Both the position numbers and the translations under genes were made by a program. The notes below the pieces were generated by a model, which saw nothing but the letters and a program-made list of their open reading frames with translations, had not been told where the DNA came from and ran no database searches. A stretch of DNA of 64,000 bases, taken from the NCBI GenBank assembly GCA_951213105.1, contig OX578138.1:65199040-65263039 (forward strand). The letters are read 5' to 3'. This document shows, piece by piece, positions 42,812-53,452 of the stretch. Within the stretch, counting starts at the first letter, position 1. Each line of letters starts with the position of its first letter. The DNA is from Amaurobius ferox. Taxonomy: Eukaryota; Arthropoda; Arachnida; Araneae; Amaurobiidae.

Positions 42812-43865
42812 AACGTTTAATTAATAGCGTTAATTGATAACGTATAATTTGGGTTAATATTTATTAATTAATACAGTTTAATCGTGAACTAAATCATAGA
42901 AAACTATGAGCAGAGGCTCATAGTTTTTTTATGCCTGTCTGTTGTAAAATAATCTTTAAGCATAGCTTTCTTTTTGCTTAATTTTATGACCTATACATAT
43001 GTAATTAACGTTAAAAATTCAAACTTATTGCTACTTAAAATGGCAACAGCTTAAGGTGTGACGTCATGCCACCGCTGGTTTTGCGTTAATTCACCACAGG
43101 ATGCCAGCGCTATTTGGTTGAGAGGGATATTTTTAGGTCATTAGAGAGGTCTTAATGGGTGATTCATGCAAGACATAATGGCGAAAACAAAAGCTTAGAC
43201 ACCATCTTAAATGACAAACATTAAAGTGGGAATTATATTAATGTGCAGGGTAGACGAATAAGAAAATGGCTAACATAAAACAATGTTCTATGAATGTTCA
43301 CATTAATTCGCCCTTTTTGGTAATCCATGCACGTAGTTGCAGAAAGAATAAAGCCTATAATCTTATTCTTTTAACAATGCTTACTAAAGAAACTGGCGTA
43401 AAATAGTTTACTCGTGCAGGGAAGTCATTCCAGAGAGTAACAGCTTCAAATAGACATAATATAGTTTGTCGATTGGTTACTGAAGTTTTGTTATTAGAAT
43501 TGAGGTAAAAGCTAGCCTATGAAATGTAGTTACATAATAAGTATGGATTAAACGATTTCTGAAAATACTGTATACATTAGTTGAAGATATGAGTGGTTTT
43601 CCACATAATGATATGTTTACTAGCATTTAAAGTTATTTGCATTGTAAAGTTCCAAACATTTCTTGCAAGGAGGAGCCATCCATTCGGCTGTCTTATACAG
43701 CAATATTTAATATTGTTTAGGTCTACTTGCGTCATAAGGAATCATAATTTACTTAACAGGCCTTCCTATTTACAGAAAATTTAGTTCGCAAGTCATTCAT
43801 TTTTGAATTCATGAAATTTATCTTAAGAGGAAAATATGCAAAAAACTGCTGCTAAGAACTTAAAA
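42812..43865. other. No gene recognised
   Basis: A small hairpin AAAACTATGAGCAGAGGCTC / CATAGTTTTTTT lies at 42899-42930. The rest is AT-rich without supported genes. Confidence 0.5.
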
Positions 43866-43869
43866 AAGG

Positions 43870-44090
43870 TTATCAAATAAAGGCTCTGTAATAAAGGTTC
43901 TGGGAAAGAATTCTGTAGTAAAGGTTTTGGAAAGATATGTGTAATAAATAAAAGATTTGGAACAGGGTTCTATTATAGAGGCATTGAATAGTTTTCTGAA
44001 ATAAAGGTTTTGGAAAAAACTATTTGTAATAAAGGTTTTGGGAAAAGTATTAAATAATAAAGGTTTTGAAAACGGGTTTTGAAATAGTTG
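43870..44090. repeat. Degenerate short tandem repeat
   Basis: GTAATAAAGGTTTTGGAAAA-like units recur about seven times with variable spacing (20-40 bp). Confidence 0.75.
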
Positions 44091-44357
44091 GCGAAGTTAG
44101 GGAAAACATTCTTATTGTTGATCAATATAACTTACTTTTTTGAATTAGAACTTAATTATATTTTAAATTTCTCTATGACAAATTAGGTGTAGAAATACAG
44201 CAATTTTTAAGACTGAGTTAAAATGTATAGTATGAGTAAAACTATGACTACGGGCGTATCCAGAGGGATCGTTTGGAAAAGACTAGCTGGCTCACTTCGG
44301 AGGGAACTGAACATTCTCTATGACGTATATACAAATAAGGTCAAACCGAATTTTTTG

Positions 44358-44381
44358 GGGAGCATGACAGCCCAGTGCTAA
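44358..44381 (+). mobile_element. SINE copy 5, left fragment
   Basis: GGGAGCATGACAGCCCAGTG then CTAA is the head of the SINE, stopping exactly where the LTR element begins. The remainder of the same SINE resumes at 53449. Confidence 0.85.
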
Positions 44382-45113
44382 TGTGATAAGGCTTTCACAC
44401 CTCTGTGTTAAAATTGTATATTAAAGTATTGTTTTATTTCTGTGTGATTGAAAGTGTCAATTTCGAAATGTAAATGTCTTTTCTACATGTTTTCAATTAC
44501 ATTGACTTTTAAGGGAAGTGAACTCTAAAATCGCAAAAGTGTTTATGTCCCAGAAAAATAGTAATAGTTTTGTATTTTCGCTTCTCAGTCGCTAGTTGGG
44601 AACTTGCAGGTTTTGCGCACGCGCGCGTTTGAAAAAGGATTTTGGAAGCAGAGTGGAAGGAGTCGTGGAAAAATGTAGACGTGTGTGTTTGATTCGCGTA
44701 TGATCGCGAATTTTAAGAAAAGGTGGATTAATTTTGAAAGTGGAAGGATGTGATTAAAATATGTAACATAGTTCGACAAGTTGTGCGTAGAGTCGTTTGG
44801 CTCGGTTCAGAGATGAGTCACTCGTGTTTTTAAATGAATCAGCCTGGTAGTAATGGAATAATGAGTCTTGTGAAAAGAGAAAATGGTTCTTTCACTGGTC
44901 GGCTTGAATCGCTAATAGGGCTAGAGGGAAAGCTCATTTCACAGCGATTTGTATTTGCCTGACTCCTCCTTGTGTCCTAAGGTACGAATCAACCAATCTC
45001 CGTAACCAACCAAGATGTCGAATTCCGCCAGCATGATGTTGTGTAGTCAAGTTTCCCGACCATTATGGATTTTGTTCTGCGCAAGAATCTCGATGAGTTT
45101 ATGCCGAGAGTCC
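44382..45113 (+). repeat. 5' LTR, 3'-truncated (732 bp)
   Basis: Identical by eye to 52278-53009. The sequence after 45113 does not match the rest of the 3' LTR, so the U5 side is deleted or replaced. The start contains the small inverted repeat TGTGATAAGGCTTTCACA. The short 64-codon minus-strand frame in each LTR is not a gene. Confidence 0.9.
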
Positions 45114-45450
45114 GAGTGCCGTTACTTTTCTCGGTGAGTGGGGAAGAGCTGAGAGAATTAAAATTTTTAAAAAAATTTTCTTAAGAATTGAAATTTTGAA
45201 GGTTAAAAATTACCGTTGTGCTAAAATGAGTGTTTTCTTAAGTAAACAGAGTTCCATGTTCTGTTTTCGGTATTCTCAAAAACGAGTGTTCTTGGAATTT
45301 GATATGTGCCATTTGATAAAAAAAATTGATTTGTTTGCATATTTATGTCATTTGATTTGATAAAAACTGGTTTTATTGTAAATACTGTTTAAGAACATTG
45401 CAATTGCATATTGTGTTAAACTATACGAGTATATTTGATTGTTATGCAAA
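45114..45450 (+). other. LTR element leader
   Basis: Non-coding leader before gag. A good splice-donor-like CGGTGAGTG lies at about 45130. No TGG-initiated primer-binding site could be placed next to the truncated LTR. Confidence 0.6.
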
Positions 45451-46566
45451 ATGGCTCCAATTACTAGAAACAAAAAAGTAAATGTCGGTAAGATGAGTAA
45501 AAATTCAAGTAAAAAATTAAATTCCTCCTTGAATTTGTCGCTTGATATTGCTACTGAGTCGGATTCTGTTAATTCTAAAAGTAAAGTTAAAAATGTTAGC
45601 CACAAAGCTAAATCTAATGAGGAAAATATATCAGATAAATCGCCGGTATGTCTGAATTCTTCTTCTGGCACTTTGCCAAATCAAAACAGTGCTTCATCGG
45701 TAAATGATAACATGTTAAAATCATTCCATATTTTCACACCTAAGTTCGCACATCATGTTCCAAAATTCTCGGGAAATTCAGAGCTTTCGTTGTCACAGTT
45801 TTTGGAAAAGTTAAATTTAGTAGCCACTCATGCAAACTGGAGTGAGTGTGACAAATTAGTTTGTTTGAGATTGAATTTAGAGGGGGAAGCAAATAGATTG
45901 ATTGAAGAGAATCCAAAGCACAGAAATTGTAAAAATTTGCAGGAAATTATTCACATTTTGAAAGATCATTTTGAAGTGACCGAAAATGTTACTAAAAACA
46001 TAATTTCACTCGTGAACTTTACACAGAGACCAAATGAGTCGGTTAAACAGTTTTCGATGAGAATCGAAGCTGCTTCATTTAAGGTTGTTCCGGAAGATGT
46101 AGATTCCGAAAGTGAGAATAAAATCAGGCAAACACTTTTGAAAACTTCATTTATTAATGGTTTATATCCGGAACTAAAAAGATTGGTGGTGTCACAAAAC
46201 CCTAGAGATTTTTATTCGGCTAGAAAACTTGCAATTCTTGAGGAATCTATTTTAAATGAAAATAATGCTATGTACTTGACTAATCCGGTACTTACAGAAA
46301 AATATGTTCTCACACCAGAAAAATATGTTCTCACACCAGATCAAAGTGAAAGTATGTCAGATTTAAAAAGAAAAGTGTTAGAACAGGAAAGGGACATTGA
46401 ATTTCTTAGGGGTAAAATAGAAAAATTTAAGTTTAATTCAGATAAAGTTAACGAAAAGCGTTCACCGCGTCCAAAGTGTGACAAATGTGGTAAATTAGGT
46501 CACGTTCAAGAACAGTGTTGGAAAAAGGTTTTTCAAAAAAAGAGATGCGTACGGTATAAAATGTAG
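45451..46566 (+). CDS. gag: Gag polyprotein of the Ty3/gypsy element
   Basis: 371 residues. Gag assembles the cytoplasmic particle that packages the element RNA. I chose the ATG at 45451 (MAPITRNKK); the frame is open 12 bases further upstream, but only from TTG. The first 90 or so residues are Ser/Lys/Asn-rich and probably disordered. About residues 95-210 resemble the retrotransposon gag domain (FSGNSELSLSQFLEKL, LNLEGEANRLI, FTQRPNESVKQFSMRIEAA). A zinc knuckle follows: C343-x2-C346-x4-H351-x4-C356, the expected CCHC nucleic-acid binder at the Gag C-terminus. A 21-bp exact duplication (46297-46338) repeats EKYVLTP. The frame is intact and ends TAG at 46564. Pol lies in the +1 frame relative to gag, overlapping from 46499. 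Confidence 0.93.
   Translation: MAPITRNKKVNVGKMSKNSSKKLNSSLNLSLDIATESDSVNSKSKVKNVSHKAKSNEENISDKSPVCLNSSSGTLPNQNSASSVNDNMLKSFHIFTPKFAHHVPKFSGNSELSLSQFLEKLNLVATHANWSECDKLVCLRLNLEGEANRLIEENPKHRNCKNLQEIIHILKDHFEVTENVTKNIISLVNFTQRPNESVKQFSMRIEAASFKVVPEDVDSESENKIRQTLLKTSFINGLYPELKRLVVSQNPRDFYSARKLAILEESILNENNAMYLTNPVLTEKYVLTPEKYVLTPDQSESMSDLKRKVLEQERDIEFLRGKIEKFKFNSDKVNEKRSPRPKCDKCGKLGHVQEQCWKKVFQKKRCVRYKM
46297..46338 (+). repeat. 21-bp exact tandem duplication in gag
   Basis: Two identical 21-bp units encoding EKYVLTP twice, in frame, upstream of the zinc knuckle. Confidence 0.95.
46499..46566 (+). promoter_or_regulatory. gag-pol overlap, candidate +1 shift window
   Basis: The pol frame opens after a stop at 46496-46498 and gag stops at 46564, so any frame change must occur here. 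An A7 run at 46535-46541 (TTTTTCAAAAAAAGAG) is the obvious slippery stretch. Moving from gag to pol needs +1 (or -2), not the -1 usual for many gypsy elements. Either a real +1 site or a single-base indel in the A-run would explain it. Confidence 0.5.
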
Positions 46567-46624
46567 GAAAATTTATACCAGTCCTGGAACTAGGTATCAC
46601 CAGGGTGAAAGACACAGAGGGCAA

Positions 46625-49600
46625 ATGTCTGCAAATGAGTGGAAGTATAGAAAGCAAGGAACGCAAAATTATAAAAATAAGGAGTCATATAAATCTTTGC
46701 AAAATTCCAAAAATCATTCTTCTGGGAATCAGAGTAGATATCCCATGCACAATTATAATAATAGAAAAACTTTTGATAGGCAAACATCACATTTTGAGGA
46801 AAATAATATTTGTCATAATATTACAAATTCTTTGTCATCTTCTTCTATTATAAAAGGAAAATTAGTGAGCAGTGAAGTGTCAATATTGATTGATACGGGT
46901 AGTTCAATTAATTTAGTGTATGAGGAAGCTTTAAATACTGTACCCATTGCACATATGTTGCTAACATACAAACCAACAATTTTGCGTAGCTTTAGTTCAC
47001 AAGATACTAAAGTTGAATGTTTAGCCACTATTTCGCTAAATTTGGGAAAAGAAAGATTCCCTACCGAATTTTTTGTGTTAAAATCACCAGCTCCTATTTC
47101 ATATAATGTAATCCTTGGTAACAAGTTTTTACATAAACATAATGCTATTATAGATTATAATCACTTCTGTTTTAAGTTTTCAAACTCTTCCATTCCTTTT
47201 GTTGGTTATCAATGTACGAATAATTTACTTTCGATTTCAAATCATGAACCGGCAAATGAGTCGGAAATTGCAGACTCAAACCTAAGTAGTGTCGCAAAGC
47301 GTATTGCTGTGCCTGACTCGCAGATGAGTAGTGGAAACAATGTTCGTGTGGTAGAGGACTGTAAACCGAAAGAGTTCCATACGAATGCATGTGCCAAATG
47401 CAAAGCAGATCTGGCACCGGTAGTGAATGAGTCTCAGGTCATTCGGGAAGAGTATGTGAGCAGAAATTTTTCGGAAAATAATGTAGTGCCACATTTGGGT
47501 AGTGAAGAGGTACATATTAACGATTTGGAAAATGGAAGCAAATCTTTTAGAGATTTGGTAGTAAATGCACAGAATGTTACTTTGCATATGGGGGAAAAGC
47601 AAAATCATGTTAGAGGTGGTACTGAAGAAGTGGCACAGCATAAGAACTTAAACATTAAAACTGTTAATAACTTATGTAGAGTAAAAGAAACTCTAAATAC
47701 AAAAATTAAAGAGCCAATTATTGTGAAAAATTCACAAAAATGTATAATTCCTCCTTTATCTGAATCATTTATTAAAATCAAACTTTCAGAAGGGTTTCCG
47801 GAAAATTCCACCTTGCTTCTGGAATCAGAGAAAAATGACCACATCTTCATTGCTAGAGCTGTATATAGAGCTCCTAAGGATGGAATTATTTGGGTTCGTG
47901 TTGCTAACCCAGAGGAAAAACCTTATCATTTGAATAAGGGTAGAAAAGTGGCTCATGTTCAGGAAATTCAGGTGTCTGAGGAGGTTGAAGTTAATGTAGT
48001 GAGTGAGGGAGAGTTGGACTCCAGTGAACCTTTGGAGCCTTTTGAAAGTTGGGGAGGAGATTTTGACCTGAGTCATCTCCAAAAAGATCAAAAACATAAA
48101 TTATCAACTTTGTTGAATAAATATAGACAAGTTTTTGCAAAGAATGTTGCTGAGTTGTCTGGTTGTAAAACCATATTACATGAGATAAATTTGGAAACAT
48201 CTGTTCCTGTTTATCAGAAACCATATAAAGTTCCACATCATTTACAAGGGGAACTCAATAGACAAGTCACAGAATTATTAGAAGCTAAAATAATTAAACC
48301 TAGTTTTTCACCTTACAATACGCCAGTACTGTTTGTAAGGAAACCGGATGGTTCTTATAGATTATGTTGTGATTTTCGCAAGTTAAACAAACTTACTATT
48401 ACAGAAAATTTTCCAATTCCTAACATTAGTGAATTGATTGATAATTTAGCAGGTGCTACATTTTTCTCAACTTTGGACTTAACTTCAGGATTCTACCAAT
48501 TGCATTTGAATCCACAGGATTCACACAAAACAGCTTTTTCCACGCCCACCGGTCACTACGAATGGTGTAGGACCCCTTTTGGTCTAAAAAACGCACCAGC
48601 GTCTTTTCAGAGATTAATGTCTCTTGTACTGGCAGGGTTATCAGGAATATACATAGATGATGTTATCATCTCATCAAAAACTTTTGAAGAACACATGATG
48701 AAATTAGAAGAAGTTTTTATTAAATTATCTCAACATGGTCTTAGGTTAAAGCCATCAAAATGCTTCTTTTTCAGAAAGACAATAAAGTACTTAGGTTTCA
48801 GAGTGTCTGAGGGAAAAGTTCAGCCAGACCCTCATAACATTGATTTAGTGCAAAAATTTAAAGTACCCACCTGTGTCAAGAATATCAGACAATTTTTGGG
48901 TTTGACAGGCTTTTATAGGAAGTTTGTACCAGATTATGCAAAGATTACTCTTCCACTAACTAATCTTTTAAAATCAAAGCAGAAAAAGTTTGTGTGGAGT
49001 CAGGAGGCTCAGGAAGCTTTTGAAATACTTAAGAACAAGCTTATTCAAGAACCAATTTTAAAATTACCAAATTTTAATTTGCCCTTTACTTTGCATACAG
49101 ATGCCTCTAATTACGCTTTGGGATCAGTTCTTTCGCAATTGGATGAAAATGGGTTATCTCACCCAGTTTCCTTTGCTAGTCGAAAATTACAAGGTGCTGA
49201 AGTGAATTACAGTGTAGTCGAGAAAGAAGCTTTGGCTGTGGTTTGGGCTACCCAGCAATTTAAGCACTATCTCTTAGGCAAACATTTCAAAATTTACTGT
49301 GATCAAGCATCCTTATCGTTCATTTTCAAATTAAGAGATCCTACTTCGCGCATAGCTCGCTGGATCGTTTCTTTGCAGGCTTTTGATTATGAAATCATTC
49401 ATAAACCGGGGAAACATAATGTTGTAGCTGACTATTTTTCGAGATGTATTGATGAGTCTTCTTCAAAGAAATCTCAAAACACTCAGAAACAAACTGTTCC
49501 TAAAAGTATTGTAGAATCTGTCCCTACGAAAATTTCTGGAAAAGTAGTGGTACAGAATAATGATAGTAGTGAAAACATAAATGCAATCGTTGAAAATTCT

Positions 49601-50740
49601 CAAGATCAAGTACAGACTACTGTGGAAGCTTCTCTGGTAACTAGGATAGCTATTGGTCAATTGAAAGATCCTAGATGTATAAAAATCAAAAATCTTCTGG
49701 AAAAAGGTGTAAAACCATACCCACAAAAACTTTCATTTTTCATGAAAAATGGTATGTTACATTGCATACACAAAAATCCAAAGCAGAGACAGCAATATAA
49801 TGAGAGAGTAGTTATTCCTCAAGACTTAGTCTCAGAAATTCTATGGCTTTGCCATGATTCTCCTGTTGCTGCACATTGTGGTTTTCAAAGAACTCTGGCA
49901 AAAATTTCAGTTAACTATTATTGGCCAGACATGCATGCTCAGACTGAAAATTATGTGAAGTCGTGCACAACTTGTGTAAAAAACAGAGGTTTTCGTAACA
50001 ACAAGGCTCCAATACAGAAATTTCCTATTACAACTTATCCTTTTGAACGTGTGGCTATGGATGTAGTCGGCCCACTACCTATCTCGAATTCTGGGATGAA
50101 GTACATTCTTGTCATTACAGATTACTTCACTAGATGGCCAGAGGCTTATCCACTTGCTACAGTTAAAACTGAGGATATTCTCGCTTGTTTAGAGAGATTT
50201 ATAAGTATTCATGGAATTCCTGCTCACTTAATTACGGATCAAGGTAGTAACTTCATTTCTGAAGCTGCCAACAATCTATACAAGAAATTAGGCATAAAAA
50301 AACATAATACTTCAGCGTACCATCCCCAGTCAGACGGGCTAGTCGAAAGACTGAACGGTACGTTAGTTAGATCCTTAAAGAATCTGGTCTATTCTGATAA
50401 GGGCGATTGGGATCGAATGATTCAATTTGCTTTAATGGCTCATAGAACGTCAGTCCATGCCTCAACAGGCGAGTCCCCAGCACATCTTGTCTTTGGTCGA
50501 GACCCTGTGCTACCTGATGCTCTTTTAACAGGTGTAAAATATCCAGTTTACAAATCTACTCATGATTATTCAGATGACTTACAGGTTCGCTTAAAAAAGA
50601 CCTTTGTAACTGTTAGGAAAAACCTTGAGGAAGCTCAGGAATCACAACAACTTCAACAACATAAATCTGCTAAAATGCCTAAGATTAAAGTTGGTGACTT
50701 GGTCTATCTTTACACACCTCATATTCGGCCAGGCCAATAA
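46625..50740 (+). CDS. pol: Pol polyprotein (PR-RT-RH-IN) of the Ty3/gypsy element
   Basis: 1371 residues from the first ATG; in the native element translation probably enters from gag by frameshifting, so this ATG need not be the true start. Aspartic protease: D90-T-G-S with a later VILGNKFL. A long Asn/Glu-rich linker follows. Reverse transcriptase, about residues 530-720: LDLTSGFYQ, FGLKNAPASFQ and Y676-I-D-D679. RNase H: TDAS with D826, then VVEKEALAVV and HNVVADYFSR. Integrase: zinc site H1077-x6-H1084-x29-C1114-x2-C1117, then catalytic D1146, D1205 and E1241 with exactly 35 residues between the last two. Domain order is that of Ty3/gypsy and not copia. All visible catalytic residues are kept. 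The frame stops at TAA 50738-50740, but the same frame continues open to 51055, so this stop is a premature nonsense change. Confidence 0.93.
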   Translation: MSANEWKYRKQGTQNYKNKESYKSLQNSKNHSSGNQSRYPMHNYNNRKTFDRQTSHFEENNICHNITNSLSSSSIIKGKLVSSEVSILIDTGSSINLVYEEALNTVPIAHMLLTYKPTILRSFSSQDTKVECLATISLNLGKERFPTEFFVLKSPAPISYNVILGNKFLHKHNAIIDYNHFCFKFSNSSIPFVGYQCTNNLLSISNHEPANESEIADSNLSSVAKRIAVPDSQMSSGNNVRVVEDCKPKEFHTNACAKCKADLAPVVNESQVIREEYVSRNFSENNVVPHLGSEEVHINDLENGSKSFRDLVVNAQNVTLHMGEKQNHVRGGTEEVAQHKNLNIKTVNNLCRVKETLNTKIKEPIIVKNSQKCIIPPLSESFIKIKLSEGFPENSTLLLESEKNDHIFIARAVYRAPKDGIIWVRVANPEEKPYHLNKGRKVAHVQEIQVSEEVEVNVVSEGELDSSEPLEPFESWGGDFDLSHLQKDQKHKLSTLLNKYRQVFAKNVAELSGCKTILHEINLETSVPVYQKPYKVPHHLQGELNRQVTELLEAKIIKPSFSPYNTPVLFVRKPDGSYRLCCDFRKLNKLTITENFPIPNISELIDNLAGATFFSTLDLTSGFYQLHLNPQDSHKTAFSTPTGHYEWCRTPFGLKNAPASFQRLMSLVLAGLSGIYIDDVIISSKTFEEHMMKLEEVFIKLSQHGLRLKPSKCFFFRKTIKYLGFRVSEGKVQPDPHNIDLVQKFKVPTCVKNIRQFLGLTGFYRKFVPDYAKITLPLTNLLKSKQKKFVWSQEAQEAFEILKNKLIQEPILKLPNFNLPFTLHTDASNYALGSVLSQLDENGLSHPVSFASRKLQGAEVNYSVVEKEALAVVWATQQFKHYLLGKHFKIYCDQASLSFIFKLRDPTSRIARWIVSLQAFDYEIIHKPGKHNVVADYFSRCIDESSSKKSQNTQKQTVPKSIVESVPTKISGKVVVQNNDSSENINAIVENSQDQVQTTVEASLVTRIAIGQLKDPRCIKIKNLLEKGVKPYPQKLSFFMKNGMLHCIHKNPKQRQQYNERVVIPQDLVSEILWLCHDSPVAAHCGFQRTLAKISVNYYWPDMHAQTENYVKSCTTCVKNRGFRNNKAPIQKFPITTYPFERVAMDVVGPLPISNSGMKYILVITDYFTRWPEAYPLATVKTEDILACLERFISIHGIPAHLITDQGSNFISEAANNLYKKLGIKKHNTSAYHPQSDGLVERLNGTLVRSLKNLVYSDKGDWDRMIQFALMAHRTSVHASTGESPAHLVFGRDPVLPDALLTGVKYPVYKSTHDYSDDLQVRLKKTFVTVRKNLEEAQESQQLQQHKSAKMPKIKVGDLVYLYTPHIRPGQ

Positions 50741-51055
50741 AAAAAACTCAGTTCTTTAAATCATGGTCCTTTTGAAGTTATCAAGCAAACAACTGAAGTT
50801 AACTTTGTCATTCAACACAAAAACAATCCATGTAATCAGCAATTGGTCCACGTTAATAGATTAACTCCTTTACCTCCTAGACGTAGTGAATTGATTTCTA
50901 GCACATATAATGATAACATTGATAATTCTTCAACTCAAGAAACAAGACAATTTAAAAGTAGATATTTTCTAAACCATCAAAATAGGGTTAAAACTCAAAA
51001 TGTTCCTAATTCACACAAGTATGACTTGCGCCCAAGAGGCCAATTTATTCATTAA
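50741..51055 (+). pseudogene. Pol C-terminal tail cut off by a nonsense codon
   Basis: In the same frame as pol and open until TAA at 51053. It encodes HGPFEVIKQ (50762 onward), the GPY/F module that follows the integrase core in gypsy elements, then HVNRLTPLPP and a terminal YDLRPRG, a common end motif of gypsy Pol. Since every domain matches and no frameshift intervenes, a single stop codon separates it from pol. No chromodomain is visible. Confidence 0.88.
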
Positions 51056-52265
51056 AGTTACTTGTCAATTAAGGCAATATGTCAAGAGAGCAATTGGCTC
51101 AAAAGTAAAGTAAAATGTTTAGATTATGAAATTCTCACATTTTCAAAAAAAAAAAAAAAAAAAGACTGTTATTGTTGTGAGATGGACAATTATGTTTCAT
51201 AATATTATATTTTCAATTGTTTCACAAAATGTTTTGCAAAACTGTATGCTATGTTAAAATGGATCCAATATTTCTGAACTTCTGTGTAATTTGCTTTATG
51301 TGTCAGTCAGCTGAATGTTCTGTACTGCAAGTTCTGTGCCAGTGCAGCTTTCTGAATGTGAGTGCCATGTTAATCAGGTTGAAGTAGTGTTTTAAAATTC
51401 TAAATACTTAAATAATAATTTTTTTTTGCTTTACTTTAATGATAAGCAGTAATGTTTTAAAGTAATTTTAAGATAATTAAGTACTTGATGGATTAGAGTT
51501 TTGGTAAGGATTTTTAAGGATAACTGATAATTTTTATCTCTGTTTTATTTTATGAATGTGTGAATGATTTTTTTTTAATTTAAAGGTCTAGTAAATTTTA
51601 GAAATTTTTTTTGTCATTTGGTGTTTGTTGACTTATTGGTTGGGGGTACCGCCACCTCTAGGTTTGCAACTTTCTAATGGACTTGTTTCTTGCCTGGGTG
51701 CCTGATCAACATTCTTGGTTTGAAAATTTGTCTCATTTTCTAAATTAGTAATTTTTTTAAATGTCTTTTAAAGTAATTTGTTGGCAAGGTTGGATAATAG
51801 TTAATAAATTGATTTCTGTGAAAAGTAAATTTATAGAATTTTAATTGTAAAATTTTTGAAGAAAGAAAACTTTTTGCTTAGTTAAACTTTTTGTGAGTTG
51901 AGTAAATTAAATTTTCATGTCTCTGTGGTACTCACCAGAAAATGTATTAGTGTTTAAGTTTTAAAAGGGGCAATTTCATCATTTGTGTCTTGTTAATTTG
52001 GTGTTGTCTTGTAAAGGTCTATGCTTGTATTGAGACTTATTTTTTTTTGACTCACGAGTCAAACTTTAGGCCACTCTTGGATTTTGGTTATTATGCTGGT
52101 CATGATCTTGTTTGTTTTTGTTTTTTTCTTTGGTGTACATGTACATCGCTCAAAATTTACACTAAATTCCTCTCAATGGAACATATGTCATTGGGAACTT
52201 AATGCAGGTATTTTCCTAGTATTGTGTGGAAAAATTCCCCGCTTTGCAGGAAATTTTTCTCCCGG
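51056..52265 (+). other. 3' untranslated region of the LTR element; no env
   Basis: AT-rich, with an A-run at 51150-51168. The largest frames are under 80 codons and lack a signal peptide, furin site or fusion-protein-like features. I conclude that no envelope gene is present. Confidence 0.75.
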
Positions 52266-52277
52266 GCCCCGAAGGAG
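52265..52277 (+). other. Polypurine tract region
   Basis: GGCCCCGAAGGAG directly precedes the 3' LTR start. The purine run GAAGGAG is short for a polypurine tract but in the correct place to prime plus-strand synthesis. Confidence 0.5.
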
Positions 52278-53448
52278 TGTGATAAGGCTTTCACACCTCT
52301 GTGTTAAAATTGTATATTAAAGTATTGTTTTATTTCTGTGTGATTGAAAGTGTCAATTTCGAAATGTAAATGTCTTTTCTACATGTTTTCAATTACATTG
52401 ACTTTTAAGGGAAGTGAACTCTAAAATCGCAAAAGTGTTTATGTCCCAGAAAAATAGTAATAGTTTTGTATTTTCGCTTCTCAGTCGCTAGTTGGGAACT
52501 TGCAGGTTTTGCGCACGCGCGCGTTTGAAAAAGGATTTTGGAAGCAGAGTGGAAGGAGTCGTGGAAAAATGTAGACGTGTGTGTTTGATTCGCGTATGAT
52601 CGCGAATTTTAAGAAAAGGTGGATTAATTTTGAAAGTGGAAGGATGTGATTAAAATATGTAACATAGTTCGACAAGTTGTGCGTAGAGTCGTTTGGCTCG
52701 GTTCAGAGATGAGTCACTCGTGTTTTTAAATGAATCAGCCTGGTAGTAATGGAATAATGAGTCTTGTGAAAAGAGAAAATGGTTCTTTCACTGGTCGGCT
52801 TGAATCGCTAATAGGGCTAGAGGGAAAGCTCATTTCACAGCGATTTGTATTTGCCTGACTCCTCCTTGTGTCCTAAGGTACGAATCAACCAATCTCCGTA
52901 ACCAACCAAGATGTCGAATTCCGCCAGCATGATGTTGTGTAGTCAAGTTTCCCGACCATTATGGATTTTGTTCTGCGCAAGAATCTCGATGAGTTTATGC
53001 CGAGAGTCCATCCTGATATCCTTTCCCATGGTACAGAATTGTAAATGTTATATTTAAAAGAGACGAGGTAAAGTTTTATATATATTTAGTTTTCCACCTA
53101 ACGAATAGAGTGTTAATTGTCAAATCCTCGTGAGCATCGAATCATTGATGATGTTATATGAAAATGTCGTATATGTTCAAAGTATACAAATGTGATATAT
53201 AAATGTCAAGTATAATATGAGGAATATTGTGTTTATTTTATGTATCAGAAAATATGTGTATTCTCTTGGTTCCTCTTCCTCCAGGGGTGTTCTTAATGGT
53301 CACCCTACCGAGTGTAACTCTGAGTTATTGCGAGAAATGCTTGTACTCCACTGTTTTCGATCAACTGCCTTGTTATTTCATGTTTAATAAATGTGTTTGA
53401 TTTCAAAACTTTGTCTTCTCTGTCGAGTATACCAAAACGTTCGCGACA
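52278..53448 (+). repeat. 3' LTR, full length (1171 bp)
   Basis: First 732 bp equal the 5' LTR. The remaining 439 bp (53010-53448) occur only here and contain TTTTATATATATTTAG at about 53074, a possible TATA region, and AATAAA at about 53384, a possible polyadenylation signal. The right limit is set by TG...CA, the CTAA duplication and resumption of the SINE. Confidence 0.88.
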
Positions 53449-53452
53449 CTAA

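Larger units (their letters stand above)
44382..53448 (+). mobile_element. Ty3/gypsy LTR retrotransposon (9.07 kb)
   Basis: Layout: 5' LTR (truncated), leader, gag, pol (protease, reverse transcriptase, RNase H, integrase, in Ty3/gypsy order), 1.2-kb 3' untranslated region, polypurine tract, full 3' LTR. The element begins TGTGATAAGG and ends CGCGACA, so it keeps the TG...CA rule. It is flanked by CTAA on each side and splits a SINE. There is no env frame, so it fits a non-infectious Metaviridae-type retrotransposon. The 732 bp shared by the LTRs show no difference that I could find, so insertion is recent. Breaks: the 5' LTR lacks its last 439 bp and presumably the primer-binding site, gag and pol are in different frames, and pol has one internal stop. 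This copy is unlikely to move on its own. Confidence 0.93.
44378..53452. repeat. 4-bp target site duplication of the LTR element
   Basis: CTAA at 44378-44381 and 53449-53452. Only four bases, but the split SINE independently fixes both junctions. Confidence 0.85.

Noticed and set aside
44585..44779. 64-codon minus-strand frame repeated in both LTRs
   Set aside because: Duplicated only because the LTRs are duplicated; no motif and the wrong strand for the element.
51056..52277. env gene in the LTR element
   Set aside because: No frame above 80 codons and no signal peptide, cleavage site or membrane anchor arrangement.
53010..53448. Treating 53010-53448 as host flank, with a 732-bp LTR
   Set aside because: The split SINE and CTAA duplication place the insertion boundary at 53448, and ...GACA gives the expected LTR end.
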